Source: Candidatus Omnitrophota bacterium (GTDB lineage: Bacteria; Omnitrophota; Gorgyraeia; 2-01-FULL-45-10). From it: a DNA stretch of 11,788 nucleotides. The stretch is from contig PLLI01000047.1 of NCBI GenBank assembly GCA_003140915.1, forward strand, positions 17,695-29,482, given 5' to 3'. Under the pieces are notes generated by a model, which was given only the letters and a program-made list of their open reading frames with translations, was not told the origin of the DNA and did not search any database. Positions 5,243 to 11,632 of the stretch are shown here, in pieces (position 1 is the stretch's first letter; the number at the start of each line of letters is the position of its first letter). A program made the translations under genes and the position numbers.

Positions 5243-5302
5243 GTCCCGCCCTTAGCTAGACGGTAGCGGTGGGACGACGTTCGAGTCCTGTCGCGTCCAC
5301 CA
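5243..5302 (+). pseudogene. Degenerate tRNA relic lacking an anticodon arm
   Basis: A D-arm-like stretch TTAGCTAGACGGTAGCGG (5252-5269) resembles the TTAGCTCAGACGGTAGAGC of many tRNAs. After only about ten bases it is joined to a complete copy of the tRNA-Val T-loop-to-CCA end (5279-5302). There is no anticodon arm and the acceptor does not pair as a tRNA, so it cannot work as one. Instead 5243-5250 pairs with 5268-5275 as an 8-bp stem with one G-T. It is either a decayed tRNA gene or the right-hand junction of a lost element. The motif GGTGGGACGA at 5268-5277 also occurs at 5087-5096. Confidence 0.5.
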
Positions 5303-5303
5303 T
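5279..5303 (+). repeat. Right copy of the 25-bp tRNA-Val 3'-end direct repeat (att-like)
   Basis: Identical to 5026-5050, within the relic at 5243-5302. The 228 bp between the two copies contain no gene I can support, no recombinase and three hairpins. Confidence 0.7.
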
Positions 5304-5329
5304 AAAAAGTGTCGTGAGGAAATTTTTCT

Positions 5330-5416
5330 GCCGGGATGGCGGAATTGGCAGACGCAAGGGACTTAAAATCCCTCGGCCGCAAGGCCACGGGGGTTCGACC
5401 CCCCCTCCCGGCACCA
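5330..5416 (+). tRNA. tRNA-Leu (anticodon UAA)
   Basis: The acceptor GCCGGGA (5330-5336) pairs with TCCCGGC (5406-5412), with discriminator A and encoded CCA (5414-5416). The anticodon stem AGGGA/TCCCT encloses CTTAAAA, giving UAA. A long class II variable arm containing GGCC-GCAA-GGCC is present, as expected for tRNA-Leu. The T arm GGGGG/CCCCC encloses TTCGACC. Last tRNA of the cluster, 131 nt before the thrS start. Confidence 0.96.
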
Positions 5417-5454
5417 CCGAGTTAGGCTTTGGTATATAGCGGCAAAAAAAGATG

Positions 5455-5546
5455 TACCGATAGCGTTCTTTTCAATCTGGAATTTTATAGAGAAAATTTC
5501 AAATTTACTATTTCGTTATCGGTATGAAAATTTCGGAGAAATTTTC
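5455..5546 (+). promoter_or_regulatory. Structured thrS leader with a hairpin over the ribosome binding site
   Basis: A stem at 5455-5465 pairs with 5514-5524 (11 bp, one G-U). It encloses a small hairpin, 5479-5486 with 5493-5500. After it, GAAAATTTC (5526-5534) pairs perfectly with GAAATTTTC (5538-5546) around loop GGA. The Shine-Dalgarno GGAG (5535-5538) thus sits at the tip of this hairpin. A second GAAAATTTC at 5492-5500 can pair with the same 3' arm, giving two competing folds. This looks like translational control of thrS, as is known for E. coli thrS, but no tRNA-Thr anticodon mimic was found. Regulation is inferred. Confidence 0.5.
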
Positions 5547-5547
5547 A

Positions 5548-7263
5548 ATGGATTTATCAACTTTAAGACACAGTACGTCGCACGTGATGGCGCAGGCGGT
5601 AAAGAGCCTGTGGCCGGATGCAAAACTCGGGATAGGCCCGTCGATAGAAGATGGCTTCTATTACGATTTTGATAACGAAATCCCATTTTCGCCCGAAGAC
5701 CTGGAACTGATAGAGAACAGGATGCGCGAGATCATAAAGAAGAATTATAAATTCGAGCGCAAAGAGATGAAGAAGACGGAAGCCGTCAAGCTCTTCAAAA
5801 AGATGAAAGAAAAATACAAGGTAGAGCTGATCGAAAAGATCCCCGAAGATAAAGTGACCATCTATCAGGACGGAGATTTTATAGACCTCTGCCGCGGCCC
5901 GCACATAGAATCGACGGGCCAGATAAAGGCGTTTAAACTCTTATCGATAGCGGGAGCGTATTGGCACGGCATAGAGACCAACCCGATGCTTCAGAGGATC
6001 TACGGCACTGCGTTCGAGTCGGAGAAAGAATTGCAAAGTTATTTGACGTTGATAGAAGAAGCCGCCAAGAGGGACCACAGGATCCTGGGCAAACAGCTCG
6101 AATATTTCAGTTTTAACGAAGAGGTGGGGCCGGGCCTTGTATTATATCACCCGAAGGGAGCGAGGCTCAGGAGCATAATAGAAGATTATATAAAGAAAGA
6201 ACACCTGAAGAGAGGCTACGAGCTCGTCCTGGGGCCCCACATAATGAAGAGCGACATCTGGGTCGAATCCGGGCATTATGATTATTACAAAGAGAACATG
6301 TACATGTTCGAGATCGAGAAGCAGGAATATGCCATAAAGCCGATGAATTGCCCGGGTCACATATTGGTCTACAGGTCGAAGACAAGGAGCTACAAAGAAC
6401 TTCCGATCAGATATTTTGAGCTCGGCACCGTCTACAGGAACGAAAAATCCGGGGTCCTGCACGGCCTTCTCAGGGTAAGAGGATTCACGCAGGACGATGC
6501 CCACATATTCTGCCTGCGCGACCAGGTCGAGGACGAGATAATCAAGGTCATCAATTTCGTAATAGATACTTTGAATGTCTTCGGTTTTGAGGATTTCTCC
6601 GTCGAGGTCTCGACACGGCCGGAAAAATCGATCGGGAACGACGCGGACTGGGAATCTGCCGAACGCGCGCTCATCCAGGCTTTGAAACGGAAATATCTCA
6701 ATTACACCATAAACGAAGGCGAAGGCGCATTCTACGGCCCGAAAATAGACATCAAATTAAAAGACGCGCTCAAGCGCGAATGGCAATGCGCCACCATTCA
6801 GTGCGACTTTGCCCTTCCGGAGAGGTTTAATCTTACCTATGTAGGCCAGGACGGCAAAGAGCACCGCCCGATAATGCTTCACAGGGTCATCCTGGGTTCT
6901 CTCGAGAGGTTCATGGGCGCGCTCATAGAGCATTTTGCGGGAGCAATGCCGCTGTGGCTGGCGCCCGTGCAATGCCAGATAATACCGATATCCGACAAGA
7001 CGCTGGAATATTCTAAAAAGATCGAGTCGCGCCTCGTTGAGAATGGAATAAGGGTGGCTCTCGATTCACGGAACGAGCGGTTGCAGAAGAAGATACGGGA
7101 CGCCGAGATCGAAAAGATCCCGTATATGATAATTATCGGGGAGAAGGAAGCCGCCGGAGAGGTCCTTTCGATACGGTCAAAGGCCCAGGGCGATATGGGT
7201 ATAATGACGCTTGAAGAATTCATGCAAATGATCGACAAAGAGATAAAAGAAAAGGTAAGATAA
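5548..7263 (+). CDS. thrS: Threonyl-tRNA synthetase, form without TGS domain
   Basis: This class II synthetase charges tRNA-Thr. The editing domain is intact: HSTSH (H8, H12) and CRGPH (C115, H119), so mischarged Ser-tRNA should be hydrolysed. The catalytic core follows: motif 1 region GPGLVLYHPKG (about 194-204), MNCPGH with zinc ligand C268, motif 2 YRNEKSGVLHGLLRVRGFTQDDAH with H319, and motif 3 MLHRVILGSLERF with H445. The anticodon-binding domain covers about 465-571. At 571 residues it lacks the N-terminal TGS domain of the roughly 640-residue E. coli type. I choose ATG 5548 because GGAG at 5535-5538 is correctly spaced. ATG 5524 is in frame but has no ribosome binding site and lies inside the leader stem. 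thrS heads the translation operon and is followed 20 nt later by infC. Confidence 0.95.
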   Translation: MDLSTLRHSTSHVMAQAVKSLWPDAKLGIGPSIEDGFYYDFDNEIPFSPEDLELIENRMREIIKKNYKFERKEMKKTEAVKLFKKMKEKYKVELIEKIPEDKVTIYQDGDFIDLCRGPHIESTGQIKAFKLLSIAGAYWHGIETNPMLQRIYGTAFESEKELQSYLTLIEEAAKRDHRILGKQLEYFSFNEEVGPGLVLYHPKGARLRSIIEDYIKKEHLKRGYELVLGPHIMKSDIWVESGHYDYYKENMYMFEIEKQEYAIKPMNCPGHILVYRSKTRSYKELPIRYFELGTVYRNEKSGVLHGLLRVRGFTQDDAHIFCLRDQVEDEIIKVINFVIDTLNVFGFEDFSVEVSTRPEKSIGNDADWESAERALIQALKRKYLNYTINEGEGAFYGPKIDIKLKDALKREWQCATIQCDFALPERFNLTYVGQDGKEHRPIMLHRVILGSLERFMGALIEHFAGAMPLWLAPVQCQIIPISDKTLEYSKKIESRLVENGIRVALDSRNERLQKKIRDAEIEKIPYMIIIGEKEAAGEVLSIRSKAQGDMGIMTLEEFMQMIDKEIKEKVR

Positions 7264-7267
7264 AATC

Positions 7268-7286
7268 AAGGAGGTGATCGAGTATC
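7268..7286 (+). promoter_or_regulatory. infC ribosome binding site and ATC start codon
   Basis: AAGGAGGTGATC at 7268-7279 is a near-perfect complement of the 16S rRNA 3' end. Nine nt after GGAGG comes ATC (7284-7286). An in-frame TGA at 7275-7277 rules out any start further upstream, and no ATG or GTG exists before the conserved IF3 N-terminus. A rare start codon is the known basis of IF3 autoregulation (ATT in E. coli). Confidence 0.85.
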
Positions 7287-7793
7287 GCTAAGAAAGACTT
7301 GAGAATAAATAACCGGATAAGGTCGAGGGAGGTCAGGGTCGTAGGTGAGGCCGGTGAACAGCTGGGAGTTTTAGCTACGCCGGACGCGCTGAAAAAGGCC
7401 GAGGAAGCGGGCCTGGATCTGGTGGAAGTGGCGCCGACAGCAGTACCGCCTGTTTGCAGGATAATGGACTATTCGAAGTACAAATACGAACAGGAGAAGA
7501 GAGAGAAGGAAGCGCGCAAGAAACAGAAGATCGTCCACCTGAAGGAGATACGACTCGGGCCAAAGATCGGCGAGCATGACTACCAGTTTAAACTGAGAAA
7601 TCTCGAGGATTTTTTAAAGCGGGGCGACAAGGTCAAGATCACGATGATGTTCAAGGGCAGGGAGATGGCCCACGTCGACCTCGGCAGGAAGATCCTGGAC
7701 AGGCTTGCGAGTGACATATCCCAGGTGGGTGAGATAGAAGAGTCTCCCAGACAAGAAGGCCGGTTTATAAATATGGTGATAAGGGCGAAGTAG
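7284..7793 (+). CDS. infC: Translation initiation factor IF-3
   Basis: IF3 binds the 30S subunit, blocks premature 50S joining and rejects wrong start codons. Read from ATC at 7284 the protein is about 169 residues, beginning AKKDLRINNRIRSREVRVV after the initiator residue, as in the family. Other landmarks are GLDLVEVAPTAVPPVCRIMDY (end of the N-domain), the long basic linker helix YEQEKREKEARKKQK, and the C-domain segments LKEIRLGPKIGEHDY and VKITMMFKGREMAH. A TTG at 7299 could be annotated as the start, but it lies 24 nt from the ribosome binding site and would remove conserved residues. The non-canonical start predicts that IF3 represses its own translation. Neighbours thrS, rpmI and rplT are the classic partners. 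Confidence 0.95.
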   Translation: MAKKDLRINNRIRSREVRVVGEAGEQLGVLATPDALKKAEEAGLDLVEVAPTAVPPVCRIMDYSKYKYEQEKREKEARKKQKIVHLKEIRLGPKIGEHDYQFKLRNLEDFLKRGDKVKITMMFKGREMAHVDLGRKILDRLASDISQVGEIEESPRQEGRFINMVIRAK

Positions 7794-7809
7794 AGAGAAG
7801 CGCACGCTA

Positions 7810-7874
7810 GTCACAAGTCACCACGTCACATGTCACAAGTAAAATATGTGACTTGTATCTTGTGGCCTTGTGGC
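7810..7874. repeat. Heptamer-repeat palindrome between infC and rpmI
   Basis: Four GTCACNN-type units (GTCACAA 7810, GTCACCAC 7817, GTCACAT 7825, GTCACAA 7832) are followed by inverted units ATGTGAC (7846), TTGTATC, TTGTGGC and CTTGTGGC (7867-7874). Arms can pair as 7810-7817 with 7867-7874 and 7825-7831 with 7846-7852, or in shifted registers such as 7813-7821 with 7848-7856. It occupies most of the 108-bp gap and ends before the AAGGAG of rpmI. This is the place where L20 autoregulation acts in E. coli, but the heptamer pattern suggests repeat expansion. Confidence 0.6.
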
Positions 7875-7901
7875 TAACATAATCATATAAAAGGAGACAA
7901 C

Positions 7902-8102
7902 ATGCCAAAACTAAAGACTAACAGAAGCGTCAAGAAGAGGATGCGGATAACGAAATCCGGGAAGATAAAACGTTTCAAGGCCAACAAGAGCCATCTATTG
8001 ACAGGCAGGACGGCGAAGAGGAAGCGCCACTTAAGCAAAGCCACTTTTGTCTTTAAGGGTTTTGAAAAAGCCATGAATAAGCTCCTGCCGTACGGAGCAT
8101 AA
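7902..8102 (+). CDS. rpmI: 50S ribosomal protein L35
   Basis: The 66-residue, highly basic protein matches L35 over its whole length: MPKLKTNRSVKKRMRITKSG at the start, HLLTGRTAKRKRHLSK in the middle, and an LPYGA end. It is a late-assembling component of the large ribosomal subunit. AAGGAG at 7891-7896 lies 5 nt before the ATG. It sits between infC and rplT as in most bacteria. The preceding repeat-rich leader may influence its translation, which in E. coli is repressed by L20 and coupled to rplT. Confidence 0.97.
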   Translation: MPKLKTNRSVKKRMRITKSGKIKRFKANKSHLLTGRTAKRKRHLSKATFVFKGFEKAMNKLLPYGA

Positions 8103-8130
8103 CAAAAAGTCGCAAAGAGGAGACTAAGCA

Positions 8131-8478
8131 ATGTCAAAAGTAAAACACGCAGTTGCGGCGCATAAACGCAAAAAGAGGGTAATGAAATTGGCCGAAGGCC
8201 AGTGGGGCGGCAGGTCGCGTTTTCACAAACGCGCCATGGAGTCCGTGGCCAAGGGCATGATGTACAGCTACAGGGACCGTAAGGCGCGCAAACGCGATTT
8301 CCGTTCGCTTTGGATCGTAAGGATCAATGCCGCCTGCAGGGAGAATGGTATCTCTTATTCGAGGTTCATGCAGGGCCTCAAAAAAGCCAAGATATTACTG
8401 GACAGAAAAGTGCTGGCCAGCCTGGCGGTAACCGATTCAAAAGCATTCGCGAAACTTGTAGAGGCAGCAAAGGCTTAG
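8131..8478 (+). CDS. rplT: 50S ribosomal protein L20
   Basis: The protein has 115 residues, normal for L20. Diagnostic segments are the basic N-terminal extension KHAVAAHKRKKRVMKLAEGQWGGRS (binds 23S rRNA), YSYRDRKARKRDFRSLWIVRINAA, GISYSRFMQGLKKA, and the C-terminal LDRKVLASLAV. L20 is an early assembly protein of the 50S subunit and, in E. coli and Bacillus, also represses its own operon by binding a structured mRNA leader. GAGGAG at 8117-8122 is 8 nt before ATG. It follows rpmI by 28 nt and precedes pheS by 10 nt. Confidence 0.97.
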   Translation: MSKVKHAVAAHKRKKRVMKLAEGQWGGRSRFHKRAMESVAKGMMYSYRDRKARKRDFRSLWIVRINAACRENGISYSRFMQGLKKAKILLDRKVLASLAVTDSKAFAKLVEAAKA

Positions 8479-8488
8479 AGTATAGCAT

Positions 8489-9535
8489 ATGAAAGAGCAA
8501 ATAAAGCAAATCGGACAGGAAGCGTTGAATGAGATCGCTTCGTCCGGTGCAAATAAAGATTCTCTCGAGGCCCTGAGGGTCAAGTATCTTGGCAGAAAAG
8601 GCATCGTAACCGGACTGTTCAAAAAATTGGCGGAGCTGCCGTCGGCCGATAGGCCCGAGATAGGCGGGTTGATAAACGCTTTGAAGAATGACGTTACCAG
8701 GGCGCTGGACGAAAAACTTTTTTTAACGGCCCGGGACGAAGATGCCAAAGACCATATCGACGTAACCCTGCCCGGCGTTTCTCGAGGGCCCGGCAGGGCA
8801 CACCCGATAATGCAGACAATAGACCAGATATGCGATGTTTTCATCTCACTGGGCTTTAAGATAGTCGAGGGCCCGGAGATCGAAACGGAGCATTATAATT
8901 TTGAAGCACTCAACATACCTCTCGAGCATCCGTCGAGAGACGCGTTCGATACTTTTTATCTCAGGTCATCCCAAAAACATCTTCTTAGAAGCCACACATC
9001 GCCGGTCCAGGCACGGTTCATGGAGAAGAATAAACCCCCGTTTTCAATAATCGTCCCGGGCAGGGTCTACAGGCCCGACGCCACGGACGCCTCGCACTCC
9101 TTTATGTTTCATCAGGTCGAAGGCCTCGTCGTCGGCGCCGCCATAAAATTTTCCGATCTGAAAGGCGTCCTGGAGATATTCGCAAAACGGCTTTTTGGCA
9201 GATCGACGCGGATGCGGTTCCGTCCCAGTTTCTTCCCGTTCACAGAACCGAGCGCCGAAGTGGACATCTCCTGTATCTTATGCGCGGGCAGCGGAAAGCA
9301 CAATATCGGCAGTGAGATTCATCGCTGCAGCCTGTGCGGCGGCAAGGGATGGCTGGAGATCCTGGGCGCCGGCATGGTGAACCCGAAAGTATTCAAGAAC
9401 GTCGGCTATGATCCGGGAAAAGTTACGGGCTTCGCGTTCGGGATGGGCGTGGAACGCATCGCGATATTGAAATACGGCATAAGCGACATCCGGTTATTTT
9501 TTGAGAACGATGTCAGGTTCCTGAGGCAATTCTAA
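8489..9535 (+). CDS. pheS: Phenylalanyl-tRNA synthetase alpha subunit
   Basis: PheS is the catalytic subunit of the alpha2-beta2 enzyme that charges tRNA-Phe. The N-terminal coiled coil covers about 1-90. Class II motif 1 is at about 105-133 (HPIMQTIDQICDVFISLGF). Motif 2 is at about 191-212, with GRVYRPDATDASHSFMFHQ, and motif 3 at about 314-326, with GFAFGMGVERIAI. The conserved block EPSAEVDISC precedes a four-cysteine insertion: CILC at 262-265 and CSLC at 280-283, 14 residues apart, before GWLEILGAGMV. Two CxxC pairs occur here in many bacterial PheS proteins, and zinc binding is plausible. Total length is 348, typical. The ATG has only a weak ribosome binding site; coupling to rplT is likely. 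Confidence 0.96.
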   Translation: MKEQIKQIGQEALNEIASSGANKDSLEALRVKYLGRKGIVTGLFKKLAELPSADRPEIGGLINALKNDVTRALDEKLFLTARDEDAKDHIDVTLPGVSRGPGRAHPIMQTIDQICDVFISLGFKIVEGPEIETEHYNFEALNIPLEHPSRDAFDTFYLRSSQKHLLRSHTSPVQARFMEKNKPPFSIIVPGRVYRPDATDASHSFMFHQVEGLVVGAAIKFSDLKGVLEIFAKRLFGRSTRMRFRPSFFPFTEPSAEVDISCILCAGSGKHNIGSEIHRCSLCGGKGWLEILGAGMVNPKVFKNVGYDPGKVTGFAFGMGVERIAILKYGISDIRLFFENDVRFLRQF

Positions 9536-9539
9536 ATAT

Positions 9540-11582
9540 ATGCGTATAAGCTATAATTGGTTAAAAGACTATATCGACCTGAACATGGCGCCTGAGAGGC
9601 TCGCAGAGCTTCTGACAATGGCAGGCATCTCCACGGATGCTATTCACAAGACAGAGGATGATCATATCTTCGAGATAGAGGTAACTTCCAACAGGCCTGA
9701 TTGGTTGTCGTATGTAGGAATCGCGAGAGAACTGGCTGCGATTACCGGAAGTAAGCTTAAATTACCGAAAACTACAGTCAAGGGTCAAGGGTCAAGGGTC
9801 AGGGGTCAGGGTCTTAAGGTAAAGGTTGAAGAGAGCGGCTTATGCCCGCGGTACACGGCCAGGATCATCCGCAACCTCAAGGTCGGTGAATCATCCGAGC
9901 GACTTAAGAAAAGGCTTGAGGCAATGAATCTACGCACCGTCAATAATGTCGTCGATATAACCAACTTCTGTCTATTCGAGACCGGGGAACCGATGCATGC
10001 CTTCGATCTGGACAAGATCGAAGGGCGCGAGGTTGTTATCCGTAAAGCGCGAAAGGGCGAGCGGATAGTTACGATCGACGGTATCGAAAGGGAACTTAAT
10101 GATTCGGTGCTGGTCATAGCGGACCATGCGAGGCCGATCGCGATAGCGGGCGTCATGGGCGGGCTCAATACGGAAGTCACAGGCTCCACTAAAAACATAT
10201 TGCTCGAGGCGGCGTCTTTTGACCAGATATCGGTAAGGAGAACGGCCAGGGCGCTCGGGATCTCCACCGAATCCAGTTACAGATTTGAAAGAAAGGTTGA
10301 CCTGAACAACATCACGAATGCGTCGAATAGGGCGGCAAGCCTTATACGCGAATCGGCATCCGGCGAAGTCGGTGAACTTACGGATATCGGGAAGAGATAT
10401 ACGCAAGGCAAGACGATAACGTTAAGGCTTTCCAGACTTAATTCGATATTGGGGCTGGGAATCCCCGCCTCAACAGCAAAGAAGATAATAAATGCACTCG
10501 GACTCGATATAAAGAAAAGTTCCAAAGATAAGATCATTGTAGAAACTCCGCCGCAGCGGTATGACCTGAACGCGGAGATCGATATCATAGAAGAAGTTGC
10601 GCGTATCTATGGTTATGGCAAGATACCGAGCACGATCCCTGCGATAGTCGAACAGGATGAAAAGATGCCGTTCGGGATGATAGCCGAGAAGCGCATCCGC
10701 GAGGTCCTTACGGGCCTCGGCGCCGATGAGATAATAACATATAGCCTTCTGGGCAGGAACGTATTAAAAGCAGCCGGTATGGAACACGCTCAGGTGCCGG
10801 AGATAAAGAATCCTCTGTCGAGCGAGCAGGAAGTTATGAGGCCAAGCTTGATGCCTGGAATGCTTTCCGCCATTTTATGGAACGTTAACAGAAAATCGAA
10901 AGACCTGAAACTATTTGAGTTTGGTAAGATATACATACAAGAATCAGAGGCTAAATTCAGCGAAAAAAAATATCTTTCCATCGGGATCGCCGGCGAAATA
11001 TCGAGTTGGGCTGAAGGTTCGAGGAAATGCGGCTTCTTCGATCTTAAAGGAGCCATTGAGATAGCGCTCTCGGAAGTGGGGATAAGCGGCCTTGTGTTTA
11101 AAGAGGCGCGTAGCGAAACGTATTCACATTCATGCGCGGCTTTGATAGAACTGGGAGGCGAAGCAATAGGCACTGCGGGAGAGGTGGCTAAGAGGGTGCT
11201 GGGTAATTTTGACATAAAAGAAGCCGTCTATTTCTGCGAGGTGTCGCTTGAGACGATCTTGAAGCATGCCAATCTCAAGAAGAGGTTCAAAGAGCTTCCG
11301 AAGTATCCGTCAGTCTATAGAGATATGTCTTTGATCGTTGCGAAAGAAGTTTTAAATTCAGAATTGGTGTCGTTGGTCAGGAATACTGCGGGAGAGATAC
11401 TGAGAGAGATAAAGCTCATCGACAGGTACGCCGGCAAACAGATACCCGACGGTAAAGTGAGCCTTACATACAGGCTGGAGTATTGGGATCCATCCAAGAC
11501 ACTGGAAGAGAAAGATGTCTCTTCTGCCCATTCGAAACTCATTCGCGCGCTGGAAGAGAAATACGGAGCGCGACTGCGATAA
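9540..11582 (+). CDS. pheT: Phenylalanyl-tRNA synthetase beta subunit, short form without the OB-fold tRNA-binding domain
   Basis: The 680-residue protein starts MRISYNWLKDYIDL. B1 residues run directly from MAGIST to FEIEVTSNRPDWLS, so the EMAP-II-like OB-fold (B2) found at about 40-150 in E. coli PheT is absent. This explains the shortfall from about 785-805 residues. The editing B3/B4 region is at about 98-290 (NNVVDITNFCLFETGEPMHAFD, GVMGG, ESSYRFERKVD). B5 is at about 290-370 (ETPPQRYDLNAEIDIIEEVARIYGY), then the catalytic-like B6/B7. The C-terminal FDX-ACB anticodon domain is at about 588-680 (YPSVYRDMSLIV, YRLEYWDPSKTLEEKDV). A tandem heptanucleotide repeat encodes residues 80-92 in the B1-B3 linker. 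It starts 4 nt after pheS and ends the operon. Confidence 0.96.
   Translation: MRISYNWLKDYIDLNMAPERLAELLTMAGISTDAIHKTEDDHIFEIEVTSNRPDWLSYVGIARELAAITGSKLKLPKTTVKGQGSRVRGQGLKVKVEESGLCPRYTARIIRNLKVGESSERLKKRLEAMNLRTVNNVVDITNFCLFETGEPMHAFDLDKIEGREVVIRKARKGERIVTIDGIERELNDSVLVIADHARPIAIAGVMGGLNTEVTGSTKNILLEAASFDQISVRRTARALGISTESSYRFERKVDLNNITNASNRAASLIRESASGEVGELTDIGKRYTQGKTITLRLSRLNSILGLGIPASTAKKIINALGLDIKKSSKDKIIVETPPQRYDLNAEIDIIEEVARIYGYGKIPSTIPAIVEQDEKMPFGMIAEKRIREVLTGLGADEIITYSLLGRNVLKAAGMEHAQVPEIKNPLSSEQEVMRPSLMPGMLSAILWNVNRKSKDLKLFEFGKIYIQESEAKFSEKKYLSIGIAGEISSWAEGSRKCGFFDLKGAIEIALSEVGISGLVFKEARSETYSHSCAALIELGGEAIGTAGEVAKRVLGNFDIKEAVYFCEVSLETILKHANLKKRFKELPKYPSVYRDMSLIVAKEVLNSELVSLVRNTAGEILREIKLIDRYAGKQIPDGKVSLTYRLEYWDPSKTLEEKDVSSAHSKLIRALEEKYGARLR
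9777..9813 (+). repeat. In-frame heptanucleotide tandem repeat within pheT
   Basis: Five and a bit units run at period 7: GTCAAGG at 9777, 9784 and 9791, GTCAGGG at 9798, GTCAGG at 9805, then GTC. They encode V-K-G-Q-G-S-R-V-R-G-Q-G in a linker between domains B1 and B3. Because 7 is not a multiple of 3, gain or loss of one unit would shift the frame of an essential gene. Confidence 0.9.
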
Positions 11583-11597
11583 CGCGCCTGAGCCGAT

Positions 11598-11625
11598 TTG
11601 CCTTTAGCGGATTTTGTGGTATAAT
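11598..11625 (+). promoter_or_regulatory. Extended -10 promoter of 6S RNA
   Basis: A perfect TATAAT at 11620-11625 is preceded by TGG (11617-11619), making an extended -10. A partial -35, TTGCCT, lies at 11598-11603 with a 16-nt spacer. The predicted start near 11632-11633 coincides with the first paired base of the 6S RNA closing stem, which supports both calls. Confidence 0.8.
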
Positions 11626-11632
11626 TTAGATG

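Noticed and set aside
4905..5303. A CRISPR-like array, because of repeated palindromes.
   Set aside because: Repeat units differ in length and sequence, spacing is irregular, and no cas genes are present.
5417..5523. A T-box riboswitch upstream of thrS.
   Set aside because: I found no T-box consensus (the AGGGTGG-type element) and no terminator-antiterminator pair with a T-run.
5524..5547. ATG 5524 as the thrS start.
   Set aside because: It has no ribosome binding site and lies in the leader stem. ATG 5548 has GGAG at the right distance and starts at the conserved editing domain.
11583..11597. A terminator for the thrS-pheT operon.
   Set aside because: The 15 nt before the ssrS promoter contain no convincing stem followed by a T-run, so I cannot support one.
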